DNA of 64,000 bases from Acidobacteriota bacterium (GCA_011525365.1 WTGQ01000002.1:3681941-3745940), one strand, 5' to 3'; shown: positions 9,777 to 28,880, counted from the first letter of the stretch. Numbers and translations: made by a program. Notes: generated by a model from the sequence alone, not told the origin.

Positions 9777-10004
9777 ATGAGCCGAGTGACGATCGAATAC
9801 TGCGTGATGTGAAACTACCGACCCCGAGCCGCCGGTCTGGCGGCTCAGTTGAAGGAGCAGTTCGACCTCGACACCGAACTCGTGGACGGCGGCGGCGGCG
9901 TCTTCGAGGTCGCCCTCGACGGCCGCCCCGTCTTCTCCAAGAAACAGCTCGGCCGCTTCCCCAACAACGGCGAAGTCGAGCACGCCGTCGCCGCGTTGCT
10001 GTAG
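9777..10004 (+). CDS. SelT/SelW/SelH (Rdx)-family selenoprotein, UGA read as selenocysteine at codon 12
   Basis: ATG 9777, in-frame TGA 9810-9812, TAG 10002-10004. MSRVTIEYCVMUNYRPRAAGLAAQLKEQFDLDTELVDGGGGVFEVALDGRPVFSKKQLGRFPNNGEVEHAVAALL has the Rdx CxxU redox motif and the R(F)P-type C-terminus. Confidence 0.85.
9826..9846 (+). promoter_or_regulatory. Putative bacterial SECIS stem-loop
   Basis: GAGCCGCC-GGTCT-GGCGGCTC: perfect 8-bp stem, 5-nt loop with GU, starting 13 nt after the UGA; apical loop about 22 nt downstream. Confidence 0.75.
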
Positions 10005-10036
10005 CGCCACGGCACAGGTAGCACCCGTCCTCCGGG

Positions 10037-10066
10037 TGTCGGTGCGCCGGCCCGCTGGCCGGCATC
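10037..10066 (+). repeat. Dispersed GC-rich palindromic repeat, copy A
   Basis: TGTCGGTGCGCCGGCCCGCTGGCCGGCATC; 29/30 identical to 52885-52914. Confidence 0.7.
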
Positions 10067-10094
10067 CGCTACCCGGCAACGCTACGATCAAGGC

Positions 10095-10583
10095 GTGTCC
10101 GGCACTTACTCACTACGCCTAAGCAAGGAGGACTTCAAGTTCTCCGCGGCCCACTTCACGGTGTTCTCGGAGGATGAGGCGGAGGCTCTTCATGGACACA
10201 ACTACCGGGTGCGCGTGGAACTGGGCGGTCCAGGGGTGGACGAGTTGGAGTTCCTGGTGCCGCTCGCCGCGGCGAAGCGGGAGATCCGGTCGCAGTGCGC
10301 GGAACTCGACGAGAAGGTTCTGCTGCCGGAGGAGTGCCCGCATCTGGAGCTGACTCCATCCGACGAGACCGTAACTGCCAGGTTCGGAACGCGGCGCTAC
10401 GAGTTCCCCTCCCCGGAAGTGGTCCTGCTGCCGGTGGCGAACGTGACCGTCGAGGCGCTGGCCCGGCTGCTCTGCCAACGCCTGGCGGACCGATGGGACT
10501 CTCTTCGCGAACGCGTGGAAACGCTCGAAGTCATCGTGACTGAAACCCGGGGCCAGGGCGCCAGCTACCGGCGCAGCCTTTAG
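10095..10583 (+). CDS. 6-pyruvoyl-tetrahydropterin synthase/QueD-family protein
   Basis: GTG start; FKFSAAHFTVF...EAEALHGHNYRVRVEL, ANVTVEALARLL, VETLEVIVTETRGQGASY. Confidence 0.88.
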   Translation: MSGTYSLRLSKEDFKFSAAHFTVFSEDEAEALHGHNYRVRVELGGPGVDELEFLVPLAAAKREIRSQCAELDEKVLLPEECPHLELTPSDETVTARFGTRRYEFPSPEVVLLPVANVTVEALARLLCQRLADRWDSLRERVETLEVIVTETRGQGASYRRSL

Positions 10584-10614
10584 GAATCCCGCCGGGAAAC
10601 GCGGCTCCATCGTT

Positions 10615-10650
10615 GCAGGCGAGTGCCGGCGAGGACGCCGGCGCACCCAG
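10615..10650 (+). repeat. GC-rich palindromic repeat, related inverted variant
   Basis: GCAGGCGAGTGCCGGCGAGGACGCCGGCGCACCCAG; arms match the GGTGCGCCGGC core of the other copies in reverse orientation. Confidence 0.45.
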
Positions 10651-10707
10651 TGTGTGCCACCGTCGCATCCGTACCGACCACGACCAGTCCGCGGCGGCGT
10701 CCGGGTA

Positions 10708-12129
10708 CTACCGACGCCGTCGCAACTGCGCGACGGTTTCGATGTGGGCGGTCTGGGGGAAGACGTCGAAGAAGGAAATGGACTCGAGGTCGAAGTCGCG
10801 GGTCAGGTCGCCGAGGTCGCGGGCCAGGGTGGCGGGGTCGCAGGAGACGTAGGTCAGGCGGCGGGGCGCGGCGCTGAGGAGGGCGCTGCGGACCTTTCGC
10901 GGGAGGCCGGCGCGGGGCGGATCGACGAGGACCCGGTCGAGGCCGGGTTCCAGGCCGGGACCACCGCGCCGGCGGTCGATCCAGCTCTCGACCGCGGACC
11001 GGTCCACGCGGCAGTGACGGAGACCGTTACGGCGCAGATTGTTCCGCGCGTAGCGGGCGGCCACCGACTCGGCTTCCACGGCCGTGACGGATCGGTAGCG
11101 GTCGGCCAGACCGACGGTGAAGAAGCCGACGCCGGCGTAGAGCTCCACGGCGGCCTCGCCATCGAACGGCCCGACCGCCGACAGAAGAAGCGACTCCAGG
11201 AGCCCGCCGTGCGCCTGGAAGAAGCAGCGGGCGTCGTAGCTGAGCCGTTTCCCCAGAAGGTCGATCTCGAGTTCACCGCCCGGCAGGCCGTCGCCAGGCG
11301 GCGCCGCTACCACCGGGCTGTCCGGCTCCAGGCCCGCCGTCGCCAGGCTGAGACGGCTTGGCTGCGTCTTCGAGGCAGCAGCCGGGCCACCAAGCAGCGA
11401 GGGTAAGCCGCGCAGCTCGTTCTCGAGCGCCGGAGCGAGCACCGGGCAGCGGTCGACGAAGACCAGGTCGTGGCTGCGACGGCGCCGGAAGCCGACGCCG
11501 ACCGACTCCTCCGGGCTCGCATCCCCGTCCGAGCGTGAGGCAACATGGACCTGCGCCCGCAGCCGATACCCCCAAGCCCTTTCGCTCACCGGCTCCTCGA
11601 AGCGGCACGCGGCGAGCTGGGCCGGGGCGATACCGCCCAGCCGGCGCAACGTCTCCACGGCCGCCGCCACCTTGAGTCCCAACTGCTCCGCGTCCTCGAT
11701 GTGCTGGAGCTGACAGCCGCCGCAACGCTCGTAGAAAGGACACGGCGCCTCTCGCCGCAGGGGCCCCGGCGTTTTCACCTCCTCGATCTCCGCGCGGGCG
11801 TAACTCGGACGGCGCTCGGTGATCCTGGCCTCGACCACGTCGCCGGGGGCGGCCCGCGGCACGAAGACCGGCATGCCGCGCCACCGCGCGAGACCGTCGC
11901 CGCCGAGCACGATCTTCTCGATGGTCAGCTCCAGGCGATTGATGCCGGCCAGAGCCGCCAGCGCTTCCAGGCGCTCGGCCGACAGCGGCTGCTTTCGAGG
12001 ACTCGCTTCAGTCGTGGCCGCCGCCGGTGTGGCGCCGCCCGTGTTCCCACTCCGGATCCCGGCGCGCGAACTCATCGAGTTCGCTCGGCACTTCGACGAG
12101 GGTCCGGCTGAGTTCCGGATCGCAGACAT
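10708..12129 (-). CDS. TrmA/RlmD-family RNA (uracil-5-)-methyltransferase with TRAM domain
   Basis: CPFYERCGGCQLQHI cluster, ELYAGVGFFTVGLA, VLVDPPRAGLPRKV, YVSCDPATLARDL. Start uncertain (12129 or 12075). Confidence 0.9.
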   Translation of the reverse strand: MSAIRNSAGPSSKCRANSMSSRAGIRSGNTGGATPAAATTEASPRKQPLSAERLEALAALAGINRLELTIEKIVLGGDGLARWRGMPVFVPRAAPGDVVEARITERRPSYARAEIEEVKTPGPLRREAPCPFYERCGGCQLQHIEDAEQLGLKVAAAVETLRRLGGIAPAQLAACRFEEPVSERAWGYRLRAQVHVASRSDGDASPEESVGVGFRRRRSHDLVFVDRCPVLAPALENELRGLPSLLGGPAAASKTQPSRLSLATAGLEPDSPVVAAPPGDGLPGGELEIDLLGKRLSYDARCFFQAHGGLLESLLLSAVGPFDGEAAVELYAGVGFFTVGLADRYRSVTAVEAESVAARYARNNLRRNGLRHCRVDRSAVESWIDRRRGGPGLEPGLDRVLVDPPRAGLPRKVRSALLSAAPRRLTYVSCDPATLARDLGDLTRDFDLESISFFDVFPQTAHIETVAQLRRRR

Positions 12130-12244
12130 CGTTCTCGCACTCGTAGACGTAGACGTTCCAGTCGTCCCGACGGCGGTAGGCGCACAGCGTCTGGTAGGTG
12201 TCGCAGTGGCCGCACTTGATCGAGAGGTTGCGGATATTGATCAC
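12008..12244 (-). CDS. Small zinc-ribbon-like hypothetical protein
   Basis: CGHCDTYQTLCAYRRR...YECENDVC paired cysteines; overlaps the methyltransferase N-terminal region. Confidence 0.6.
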   Translation of the reverse strand: MINIRNLSIKCGHCDTYQTLCAYRRRDDWNVYVYECENDVCDPELSRTLVEVPSELDEFARRDPEWEHGRRHTGGGHD

Positions 12245-12292
12245 GGCGCCATCGCTCTCCCGGTTCGCGGGAACCGCTGCCTGTCCGGGGCC

Positions 12293-12844
12293 TCAGCCGG
12301 ACGTGACGGCGAGCGCCTCCTCGATCGCGTTGCGGACCACGCTGGCCCCGGTGATGCCGATCGAGATGTAGGAAACGTCGCCCCGGGGGTCCAGCACCAC
12401 GAGCGTCGGCAAGGCGTAGAGCTCCGCCGCGCCCATCACCTCCTCCTCCGGGTCCAGCAGCACCGGGTAGCTGAACGGAGTCTTTTCGACGTATCCGCGG
12501 ACCGTCTCCGGATCCTCCCCGCTGTTCAGGGCGAGGAACGACACGCCCCGGCCGGCGTACTCCTCACGCAGCTTCTCGAGAATCTCCGCCTGGACGACAC
12601 AGGGCTTGCACCATGTCGCCCACATGTCGACCACGACGACATCGCCCCGCAGGTCCGGCGGGCCCAGCCGCGATCCGTCCAGCGTGTCCAGCCGGAAGCT
12701 CGTCAGGATCGGATCGAGCTCCGCAATCTCCGGCGGCTCGGCACCCGCGACGATGCTCGACACCAGGAAGCCGAAGACCACCACCAGGACCGCTCCGGCC
12801 ACACCCAGGCCGATCAGCAGACCGACCGCCAGACGCCTCGTCAT
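12293..12844 (-). CDS. TlpA-like thiol-disulfide oxidoreductase
   Basis: N-terminal TM helix; VVVDMWATWCKPCVVQAEIL thioredoxin motif; ALPTLVVLDPRG. Confidence 0.9.
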   Translation of the reverse strand: MTRRLAVGLLIGLGVAGAVLVVVFGFLVSSIVAGAEPPEIAELDPILTSFRLDTLDGSRLGPPDLRGDVVVVDMWATWCKPCVVQAEILEKLREEYAGRGVSFLALNSGEDPETVRGYVEKTPFSYPVLLDPEEEVMGAAELYALPTLVVLDPRGDVSYISIGITGASVVRNAIEEALAVTSG

Positions 12845-12870
12845 GCCGGCAGACTAACAGCCGGCCCGGC

Positions 12871-15741
<2,871 letters not shown>

Positions 15742-15997
15742 CTGCTACCTCCCTGGTCAGCACGGGTCCCGACGTGGTCCCGTGGGCTTTCGCGGTGAAT
15801 GTCGAACTGTAGCCCAGAACGGCCCTCCGGCGCAAGCAGAATCGCCGCGAAAACCACTTCATGTAGCCCCACGCGCTCCATGTGCCCACTAGATATGGAC
15901 ATTCATCGGTTCATAGCGTTCTGTCTATGAGTGTGGACCTCCTTCGGAGAGCGACGGCAGATCCTGCGGATTCGAGGCGGCGATAAGCTCCTCTGCC

Positions 15998-17566
<1,569 letters not shown>

Positions 17567-17570
17567 GCCG

Positions 17571-17843
17571 GTGAAGTCGGCCTACGAGCGGGCGCTCGAG
17601 AAGCTCGAGAGCCGGGGCATCGCGGCGCCACAGCATGACGCTCTCGACGAAGAGCAGCGGCGGCGGATCGAAGGCGCCCGCAGCCGCCACCAGGCGAAGG
17701 TGGCTGAACTCGAGATCCTCCACCGCAAGAACCTCGCCGCGGATCCGGCCAAGCGGCTCGAGGAGGAAGAGAACTACCGCGTCGAGCTACGGCGTCTCGG
17801 CGAGCGCCTGGAGAGCGACATCGAGCGCATCCGTAGCGGCTGA
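17571..17843 (+). CDS. Small charged helical hypothetical protein
   Basis: MKSAYERALEKLESRGI...; starts 4 nt after the mutase stop. Confidence 0.6.
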   Translation: MKSAYERALEKLESRGIAAPQHDALDEEQRRRIEGARSRHQAKVAELEILHRKNLAADPAKRLEEEENYRVELRRLGERLESDIERIRSG

Positions 17844-17988
17844 AGCCTAGTCGCACTCCAGGCACCGACCAACTGGACCGGGTGCCGCCCCGGCACTCGA
17901 CGAAAACGTAGTGCTCGGCGCCAGCGGGACCGACTGTGCGACCTCATCGCCTTCCCGGCAGAGTCACCGGCCTCGCGCAGTTTGGAGG

Positions 17989-19305
17989 TCAAGGCTCAAC
18001 TACTTCGCGCGCCGTGGTCACTTCCAGAGGTTGGAGGCCTACGGCACGGTTGGCCAACATGTAGTGCCCGGTGCCATCGACTTCGGCGCCCGCAGGGAGT
18101 CGCGCCACCGCCGAAACTTGAGCAACCGGCTGAGTCTCAGCACCGATAACGACCCGTTCCGCAAGGCCCCATCCCTCGCTCTCGTCCTTGTCGACTCCGC
18201 CGAATCGGACGATCACCTGCTCCCCCTCCGAGACCGAAGCAGACAACCTCGTGTCGCGTAACCGAAGGGCTCCTTCAGACAACAACGCCGGCCGCCAGCG
18301 GCGGAGATCAGGCTCGGTCACCAACTCCAGAATCTCCGTCCAACCAGTACGGTCCAATCGCCACAGCAACTGGCCGGAGGAGTTGACCACGTCGAATCCA
18401 TGGAGCCCTGCAAGAAGCATAGTACCGTTTCGTGCGATCCCCCAAAAGTCTGTGTAGCCGTCCCTATGGACGATGGACGTTGAAAGGAACCGCCCCGTCT
18501 CGTCGCGCGTGAGCACTCTCAACCATTCCACCTGATCCCGTCCGAACATCTCCGGTTGCCACATCACTATCCGATCGGCTCCAATGAAAGCGAACCTCCT
18601 CGGTGCGAACCCAGGTGCCAGTTCCCTCAACGCCAGTGTCTCGTCGCCCACAACGCCGTCCAAACCGTAGATGACGAAGGCCCGATCCTTCGCACGATAC
18701 ACACCGATAGCTCGACCGTCCGCACTGAACTCGTACCGGTCGACTTCGTCCTCGGGGTACCGTTCGAACACGCGAAGACCGGGCAACTTCCGAACCTCGC
18801 GGCCATCCGATCGATAGACGACGAGCGGAGCGTCGGACGACGCCCACGGCTCCGTGATTCCCCGGTCGAAGTCCTGCGTGTCCGCCGGCGCTAACTTGAC
18901 GGACTGCATGGCCAGCCAATCGCCCGTCTCGGCCAGACGATGAAGACGGGGCCCATCTGCCGACAAGATCGGCCCATCCAGGCCGATCAGGCGCGTCCAA
19001 AACGTACCCTCGGGGAATCCCTCGGGAGGCCACGGCTCTCCCAGCGGCGCACCACCTCGTGCAAAGACAACATCGCGGACCGAACCCAATTGGAAGTGGC
19101 GAGGCTGTCCCGGGAGCACTTCGCTCCGGATTAGCGAACCAATCTGAAAGTGCACCTGGTAGCCTCCGGCGTCATCTCCCTCCACGCACGCGTACCGAGC
19201 TGGCCCTTCAACCACGCACTGTTCGTCGTCCACAGGCTGACTGTTCGCGGCGGTCGCGCCCAACAAGAGACCCGTGAGAACTAGAGCTGTCTTCTCTTGG
19301 AGCAT
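17989..19305 (-). CDS. Secreted hypothetical protein, possibly beta-propeller-like
   Basis: Signal peptide MLQEKTALVLTGLLLGATAANSQP; repeated strand-rich segments; island gene. ORF extends to 19341. Confidence 0.65.
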   Translation of the reverse strand: MLQEKTALVLTGLLLGATAANSQPVDDEQCVVEGPARYACVEGDDAGGYQVHFQIGSLIRSEVLPGQPRHFQLGSVRDVVFARGGAPLGEPWPPEGFPEGTFWTRLIGLDGPILSADGPRLHRLAETGDWLAMQSVKLAPADTQDFDRGITEPWASSDAPLVVYRSDGREVRKLPGLRVFERYPEDEVDRYEFSADGRAIGVYRAKDRAFVIYGLDGVVGDETLALRELAPGFAPRRFAFIGADRIVMWQPEMFGRDQVEWLRVLTRDETGRFLSTSIVHRDGYTDFWGIARNGTMLLAGLHGFDVVNSSGQLLWRLDRTGWTEILELVTEPDLRRWRPALLSEGALRLRDTRLSASVSEGEQVIVRFGGVDKDESEGWGLAERVVIGAETQPVAQVSAVARLPAGAEVDGTGHYMLANRAVGLQPLEVTTAREVVEP

Positions 19306-19331
19306 TTCGGTTCCCCTTTCTTTGTACTGCA

Positions 19332-21308
<1,977 letters not shown>

Positions 21309-21336
21309 GATCCTCGTCCTCCTCGCATCTGTGTGC

Positions 21337-21356
21337 TAGACAAATGCGATTACCTG
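21337..21356 (+). repeat. Candidate recombinase core site 1
   Basis: TAGACAA-ATGCGA-TTACCTG; inverted relative to 21506-21525. Confidence 0.65.
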
Positions 21357-21423
21357 CATCATCCGGCGCTCCAGAGGCGGGAATCGGGCGGAACGCGGCC
21401 CACACCGCCCAAATCGCGGGCTT

Positions 21424-21449
21424 CCGAACCGGCCAGAATGGCCGTTCGG
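21424..21449. repeat. Stem-loop near the centre of the candidate invertible segment
   Basis: CCGAAC-c-GGCCA-gaa-TGGCC-GTTCGG: 11-bp stem with one bulged C. Confidence 0.6.
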
Positions 21450-21484
21450 ACACTCGGCTCGACCTGGCGCGCGCGATTCAGGGC

Positions 21485-21513
21485 TTGACATCGGCGATCT
21501 CGTGGCAGACAAT
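21485..21513 (+). promoter_or_regulatory. Candidate sigma70-type promoter toward the recombinase
   Basis: TTGACA (21485-21490), 17-nt spacer, GACAAT (21508-21513); the -10 lies in the inner arm of site 2. Confidence 0.55.
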
Positions 21514-21525
21514 CGCATTTATCTG
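21506..21525 (-). repeat. Candidate recombinase core site 2 (inverted relative to site 1)
   Basis: Plus strand CAGACAA-TCGCAT-TTATCTG; reverse complement CAGATAA-ATGCGA-TTGTCTG has the same 6-bp spacer as site 1. Confidence 0.65.
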
Positions 21526-21577
21526 TCCTTCTTCGAAGGCGGCCACGCGAGCTGGTGTCCGTGGCGGCTACCGCACG

Positions 21578-22507
21578 ATGAAGAGGCCGGGAGCACCAAC
21601 AGCAACCGCGCTGCGGTTTGGCGAGACCGTGTTCAAGGACGCCTATTCGGCGAACACCCACAAGGCCTACACCCAGGCGCTCAAGCGCTTCCTGGCGTAC
21701 CTGGGGGACCGCGAGGCGAACGACGCGAATGTGGCCGCGTTCTTCAAGGAAGAGGCCGAACGGGGACTCGCCCCGGCGTCGCTGTCACTGATTCACGCCG
21801 CAATCGGCGCCGCGACGCATTTCGCCGGCACGAAAGACCCGCGCGGACCACTGACGGCCCGGACCCTCGCCACCCTCAAGCGGCAACACGCCAGCCGCGG
21901 GCGCGGCCAGGTAGACGGCCTGAGACGGAAGGATGTCGACACGGCCGCCCGCCTGGCGGCGGCCGAGGGCACGATGCTCGGCCTGCGCGACGCCGCGCTG
22001 CTGCGCCTCGGCAGCGACGCCTTCCTGAGAATCAGCGAACTCGCCGCCGTCGAAGTGGAGCACCTGGGGACCGGAGAGGACGGCAGCGGCAGCCTCAGGC
22101 TGCCCCGGAGCAAGACGGACCAGGACGGAGAGGGCAAGACGCTCTACGTCTGTCGTGCGACGATGGCCGCCATCGGCGCCTGGCGCGAGGCTTCGGGCGT
22201 CTCTTCCGGACCGCTGTTCCGCGGTGTGTCCAGAGACGGCGCCGGCGTCAGCGCGACGGCGCTGAGCGAGAGCGCCGCGCGCAAGGTCATCCAGCGGCGC
22301 GCCCGAGACGCGGGAATCGAGGGCAGAATGAGCGGACACTCGCTCCGTATCGGCAGCGCTCAGTCACTCGTCGGCAGAGGCGCCTCCACCGCCGAACTCA
22401 TGCAGGCGGGAAGGTGGAACGACCCCAAGACCGCGACCCGTTACGCCGCCAACGAACTCGCCGCAAACGGGGCCGTTGCGCGGTTCTTCGAAGACGACAG
22501 TCGTTAG
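21578..22507 (+). CDS. Tyrosine recombinase/integrase
   Basis: N-terminal SAM-like domain (YSANTHKAYTQALKRFLAYL), LRISELAAVEVEHL (Arg box), SGHSLRIGSAQSL (HxxR), MQAGRWNDPKTATRYA (Tyr). ORF open from 21344; ATG 21578 is an estimate. Confidence 0.92.
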   Translation: MKRPGAPTATALRFGETVFKDAYSANTHKAYTQALKRFLAYLGDREANDANVAAFFKEEAERGLAPASLSLIHAAIGAATHFAGTKDPRGPLTARTLATLKRQHASRGRGQVDGLRRKDVDTAARLAAAEGTMLGLRDAALLRLGSDAFLRISELAAVEVEHLGTGEDGSGSLRLPRSKTDQDGEGKTLYVCRATMAAIGAWREASGVSSGPLFRGVSRDGAGVSATALSESAARKVIQRRARDAGIEGRMSGHSLRIGSAQSLVGRGASTAELMQAGRWNDPKTATRYAANELAANGAVARFFEDDSR

Positions 22508-22510
22508 CCG

Positions 22511-22544
22511 CAGGCGAGGCGCCGGCTACACGCCGGGGACTGGG
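22511..22544 (+). repeat. GC-rich hairpin after the integrase, possible repeat-family member
   Basis: CAGGCGAGGCGCCGGCTACACGCCGGGGACTGGG; shares GCAGGCGAG-GCCGGC with 10615-10650. Confidence 0.4.
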
Positions 22545-22550
22545 CCGACG

Positions 22551-25784
<3,234 letters not shown>

Positions 25785-25891
25785 GAGCGCGCGGAGTGTA
25801 TAAGCAACCGGGCGCGTTCCCGGGTCGCTCCGCCAGCGGAAAACACGGAGCGGAAGAAACACTTTGACGCCGAGTCGCGTATACTTCTTTC

Positions 25892-26088
25892 AGAGGCGGC
25901 ACCGAGCCACAGGCAAGGGTCAAACCGACTTCGCGCCCTGGCTCCCGTGTCGTCACCCACCGGGTCGCGACTGGACGCGTCCGCGTCCAGAGGAACTGCG
26001 GCCCACCCCCGGACACGGTCCGGACCTGCCTTAAACCCTCAACTTCCGCTCAGCGGCCACCGGCCGGCTGAGGCGCGATTCAAACCCG
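25892..26088 (+). ncRNA. Candidate structured RNA, 6S (ssrS)-like
   Basis: TATACT at 25880-25885. CCGTGTC...GACACGG encloses bulges and the hairpin CTGGACGC-GTCC-GCGTCCAG (25972-25991). GGTCCG then GCCTTAAA follows the apical arm, resembling my recall of E. coli 6S RNA. 3' hairpin CTCAGCGGCC-ACC-GGCCGGCTGAG (26049-26072). Confidence 0.4.
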
Positions 26089-26115
26089 GGAGGGGTTGCT
26101 TTCAGCAACCCCTCC
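26089..26115. terminator. Strong intergenic hairpin, terminator-like
   Basis: GGAGGGGTTGCT-TTC-AGCAACCCCTCC: perfect 12-bp stem; no clear U-tract. Confidence 0.5.
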
Positions 26116-26144
26116 TTCCACATCAGGCGGGGAAAGCGGCGGCC

Positions 26145-27381
26145 CTACTCCCAGTGGAGAGCGCGCGCCGGCTCGAGGGACGACGCCAGCCGCGCGGGCC
26201 ACCAGCACGCAAGGCCGACGACGACGAGGCTGAAGCCGGCCACCGCCAGCAGGTCCAGGGCCCGCACGTCGAACGGGACGCTGCTGATGAAGTAGATCTC
26301 GGCCACGCCGGGATCGAACCGCACGAGTTCGTAGCGGGTGATGATCGCGCTGACCAGCGAACCGAGCAGCAGACCGAGGCCGGTGCCCGCGGCGCCAAGG
26401 CTCAACCCGCAGACCAGGAACACGCGCCGCAGCCGCCGGGGGCCGAGCCCGAGCGCCGCAAGCACCGCGGTATCCCGGCCCCGCTCGCGCACCATGACAA
26501 CCAGGGCAGCGGCGATGTTGAAGGTCGACACCAGCACGATCAGGCCCAGCACCAGGAACAGGCCCCATTTCTGGAGCCTCAGCGCCGCGAAAATGTCCCG
26601 GTTGCTCCGGCGCCAGTCGGTGACGAGCGCATCGGCACCTACCAGGTCCTCGATTCTCCGGTGCACCGCCGACGGGTCCGCGCCATGCGACGTCGCCACC
26701 TCGAGGACCACCCCGACCGCGCCGAGGGTTTCGACCGCGTCCCGGTGGAGGACGGCGTAGCTCCGGTCGTACTCCGAGAACCCGGTCTCGAACGCGCCGG
26801 CCACCCGGAACGTGCGATACGCGAAGCGCGGCTGGCCCGAGGGCGAACCGACGATAGCCGTCAGCCGCAGCAACTCCCCGTCCGCCGCGCCGAGCGTCCG
26901 TTGGAGCTGGCGGCCGAGGACAACCGCGTCGAAGCCGTCGGCGTTCCGTCCGAGTTGCTCTTCGCCGGCGCCGAAGGAGGAGGCGCCGGGCAGGACGCCC
27001 CGGAACCAGACGTCCACGCCGGCCGGGTTCGCCCTGCTCGCCAGCGCGCCCTGGCCGGCCAGCGTGACGCCGACCTGTTCCACCCCGGCCAGCCGGCGCA
27101 GTCGACCGGCCGTTTCGTCGGCCGAAGCGAGATCTCCCGCGGCCTCGCCCAGAGGCGTGACGACCAGAGGTCCGCTCTGAAGCAGCCGGTTCTCGACCGA
27201 GCTCGTATAGCCGCTCATCAGCGCCATCGAGACGACCATGGCCGCCACGCCCAGACCGGTCGACCCGAGGGCCGACCTCGCGGTCCCGGTCAAGAGCCGG
27301 CTTCGTCCCCCGAGCAGGTAGCGCGCGGCGATCCACCAGACCACCCGGCGGCCCCGCGCCGCAGCACCCGGCTCGTGGGCG

Positions 27382-27389
<8 letters not shown>
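26145..27389 (-). CDS. LolC/LolE-like ABC transporter permease
   Basis: WWIAARYLLGGRSRLLTGTARSALGSTGLGVAAMVVSMALMSGY; C-terminal FtsX-type TM block with VSTFNIAAALVVMVRERGRDTAVLAALG. Confidence 0.87.
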
Positions 27390-28448
<1,059 letters not shown>

Positions 28449-28452
<4 letters not shown>

Positions 28453-28850
28453 CGCGCCGGCTCCGACAGTTCCAGCAGCACCCCGCCGGCGCTCTTCGGG
28501 TGGACGAACTGAACGGTGGCGCCTTCGGCCCCGGGGCCGGGCCGCTCGCGCAGGAGAGAGAGTCCGCCCTCTCGCAGTTTCCCGTCGTCCTCGTGAACGT
28601 CGTCGCTCCGCATGCACAGGTGGTGTATGCCCGGACCGCGCCGCTCAAGGAAGCGGCCCACCGGGGAATCGCTAGAAAGCGGCTCCAGGAGTTCGATGCG
28701 CGTGCCGCCGCAGGGGATCATCGCCACCCGTACTCCTTCGTGCTCGACCACCTCGATCGCCGTGATATCGAGACCCAGCTTCTCGTAGAACGTCCTCGCC
28801 TCTTCGATCGAAGGAACGGCGATCGCTACATGGTCCAGACCCGTGATCAT
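28449..28850 (-). CDS. mce: Methylmalonyl-CoA epimerase (VOC family)
   Basis: MITGLDHVAIAVPSIEEARTFYEKLGLD...GPGIHHLCMRSDDV...VQFVHPKSAGGVLLEL. Confidence 0.92.
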
Positions 28851-28880
28851 CCCTCTGTACCTGTGGTGTTCCTGGGCGAC

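Noticed and set aside
15742-15997. Cobalamin riboswitch between nrdJ and the mutase gene
   Set aside because: No B12-box-like consensus seen by eye, though B12-dependent enzymes flank the region.
21344-21577. 78-codon upstream extension of the recombinase ORF
   Set aside because: Begins inside core site 1 and runs through the candidate promoter and palindrome; the recombinase-like sequence starts only near MKRPG. A longer start cannot be fully excluded.
26060-26115. Possible tRNA (GATTCAAACCC resembling a T-arm)
   Set aside because: No 5-bp T-stem, acceptor or anticodon arm could be assembled around it.
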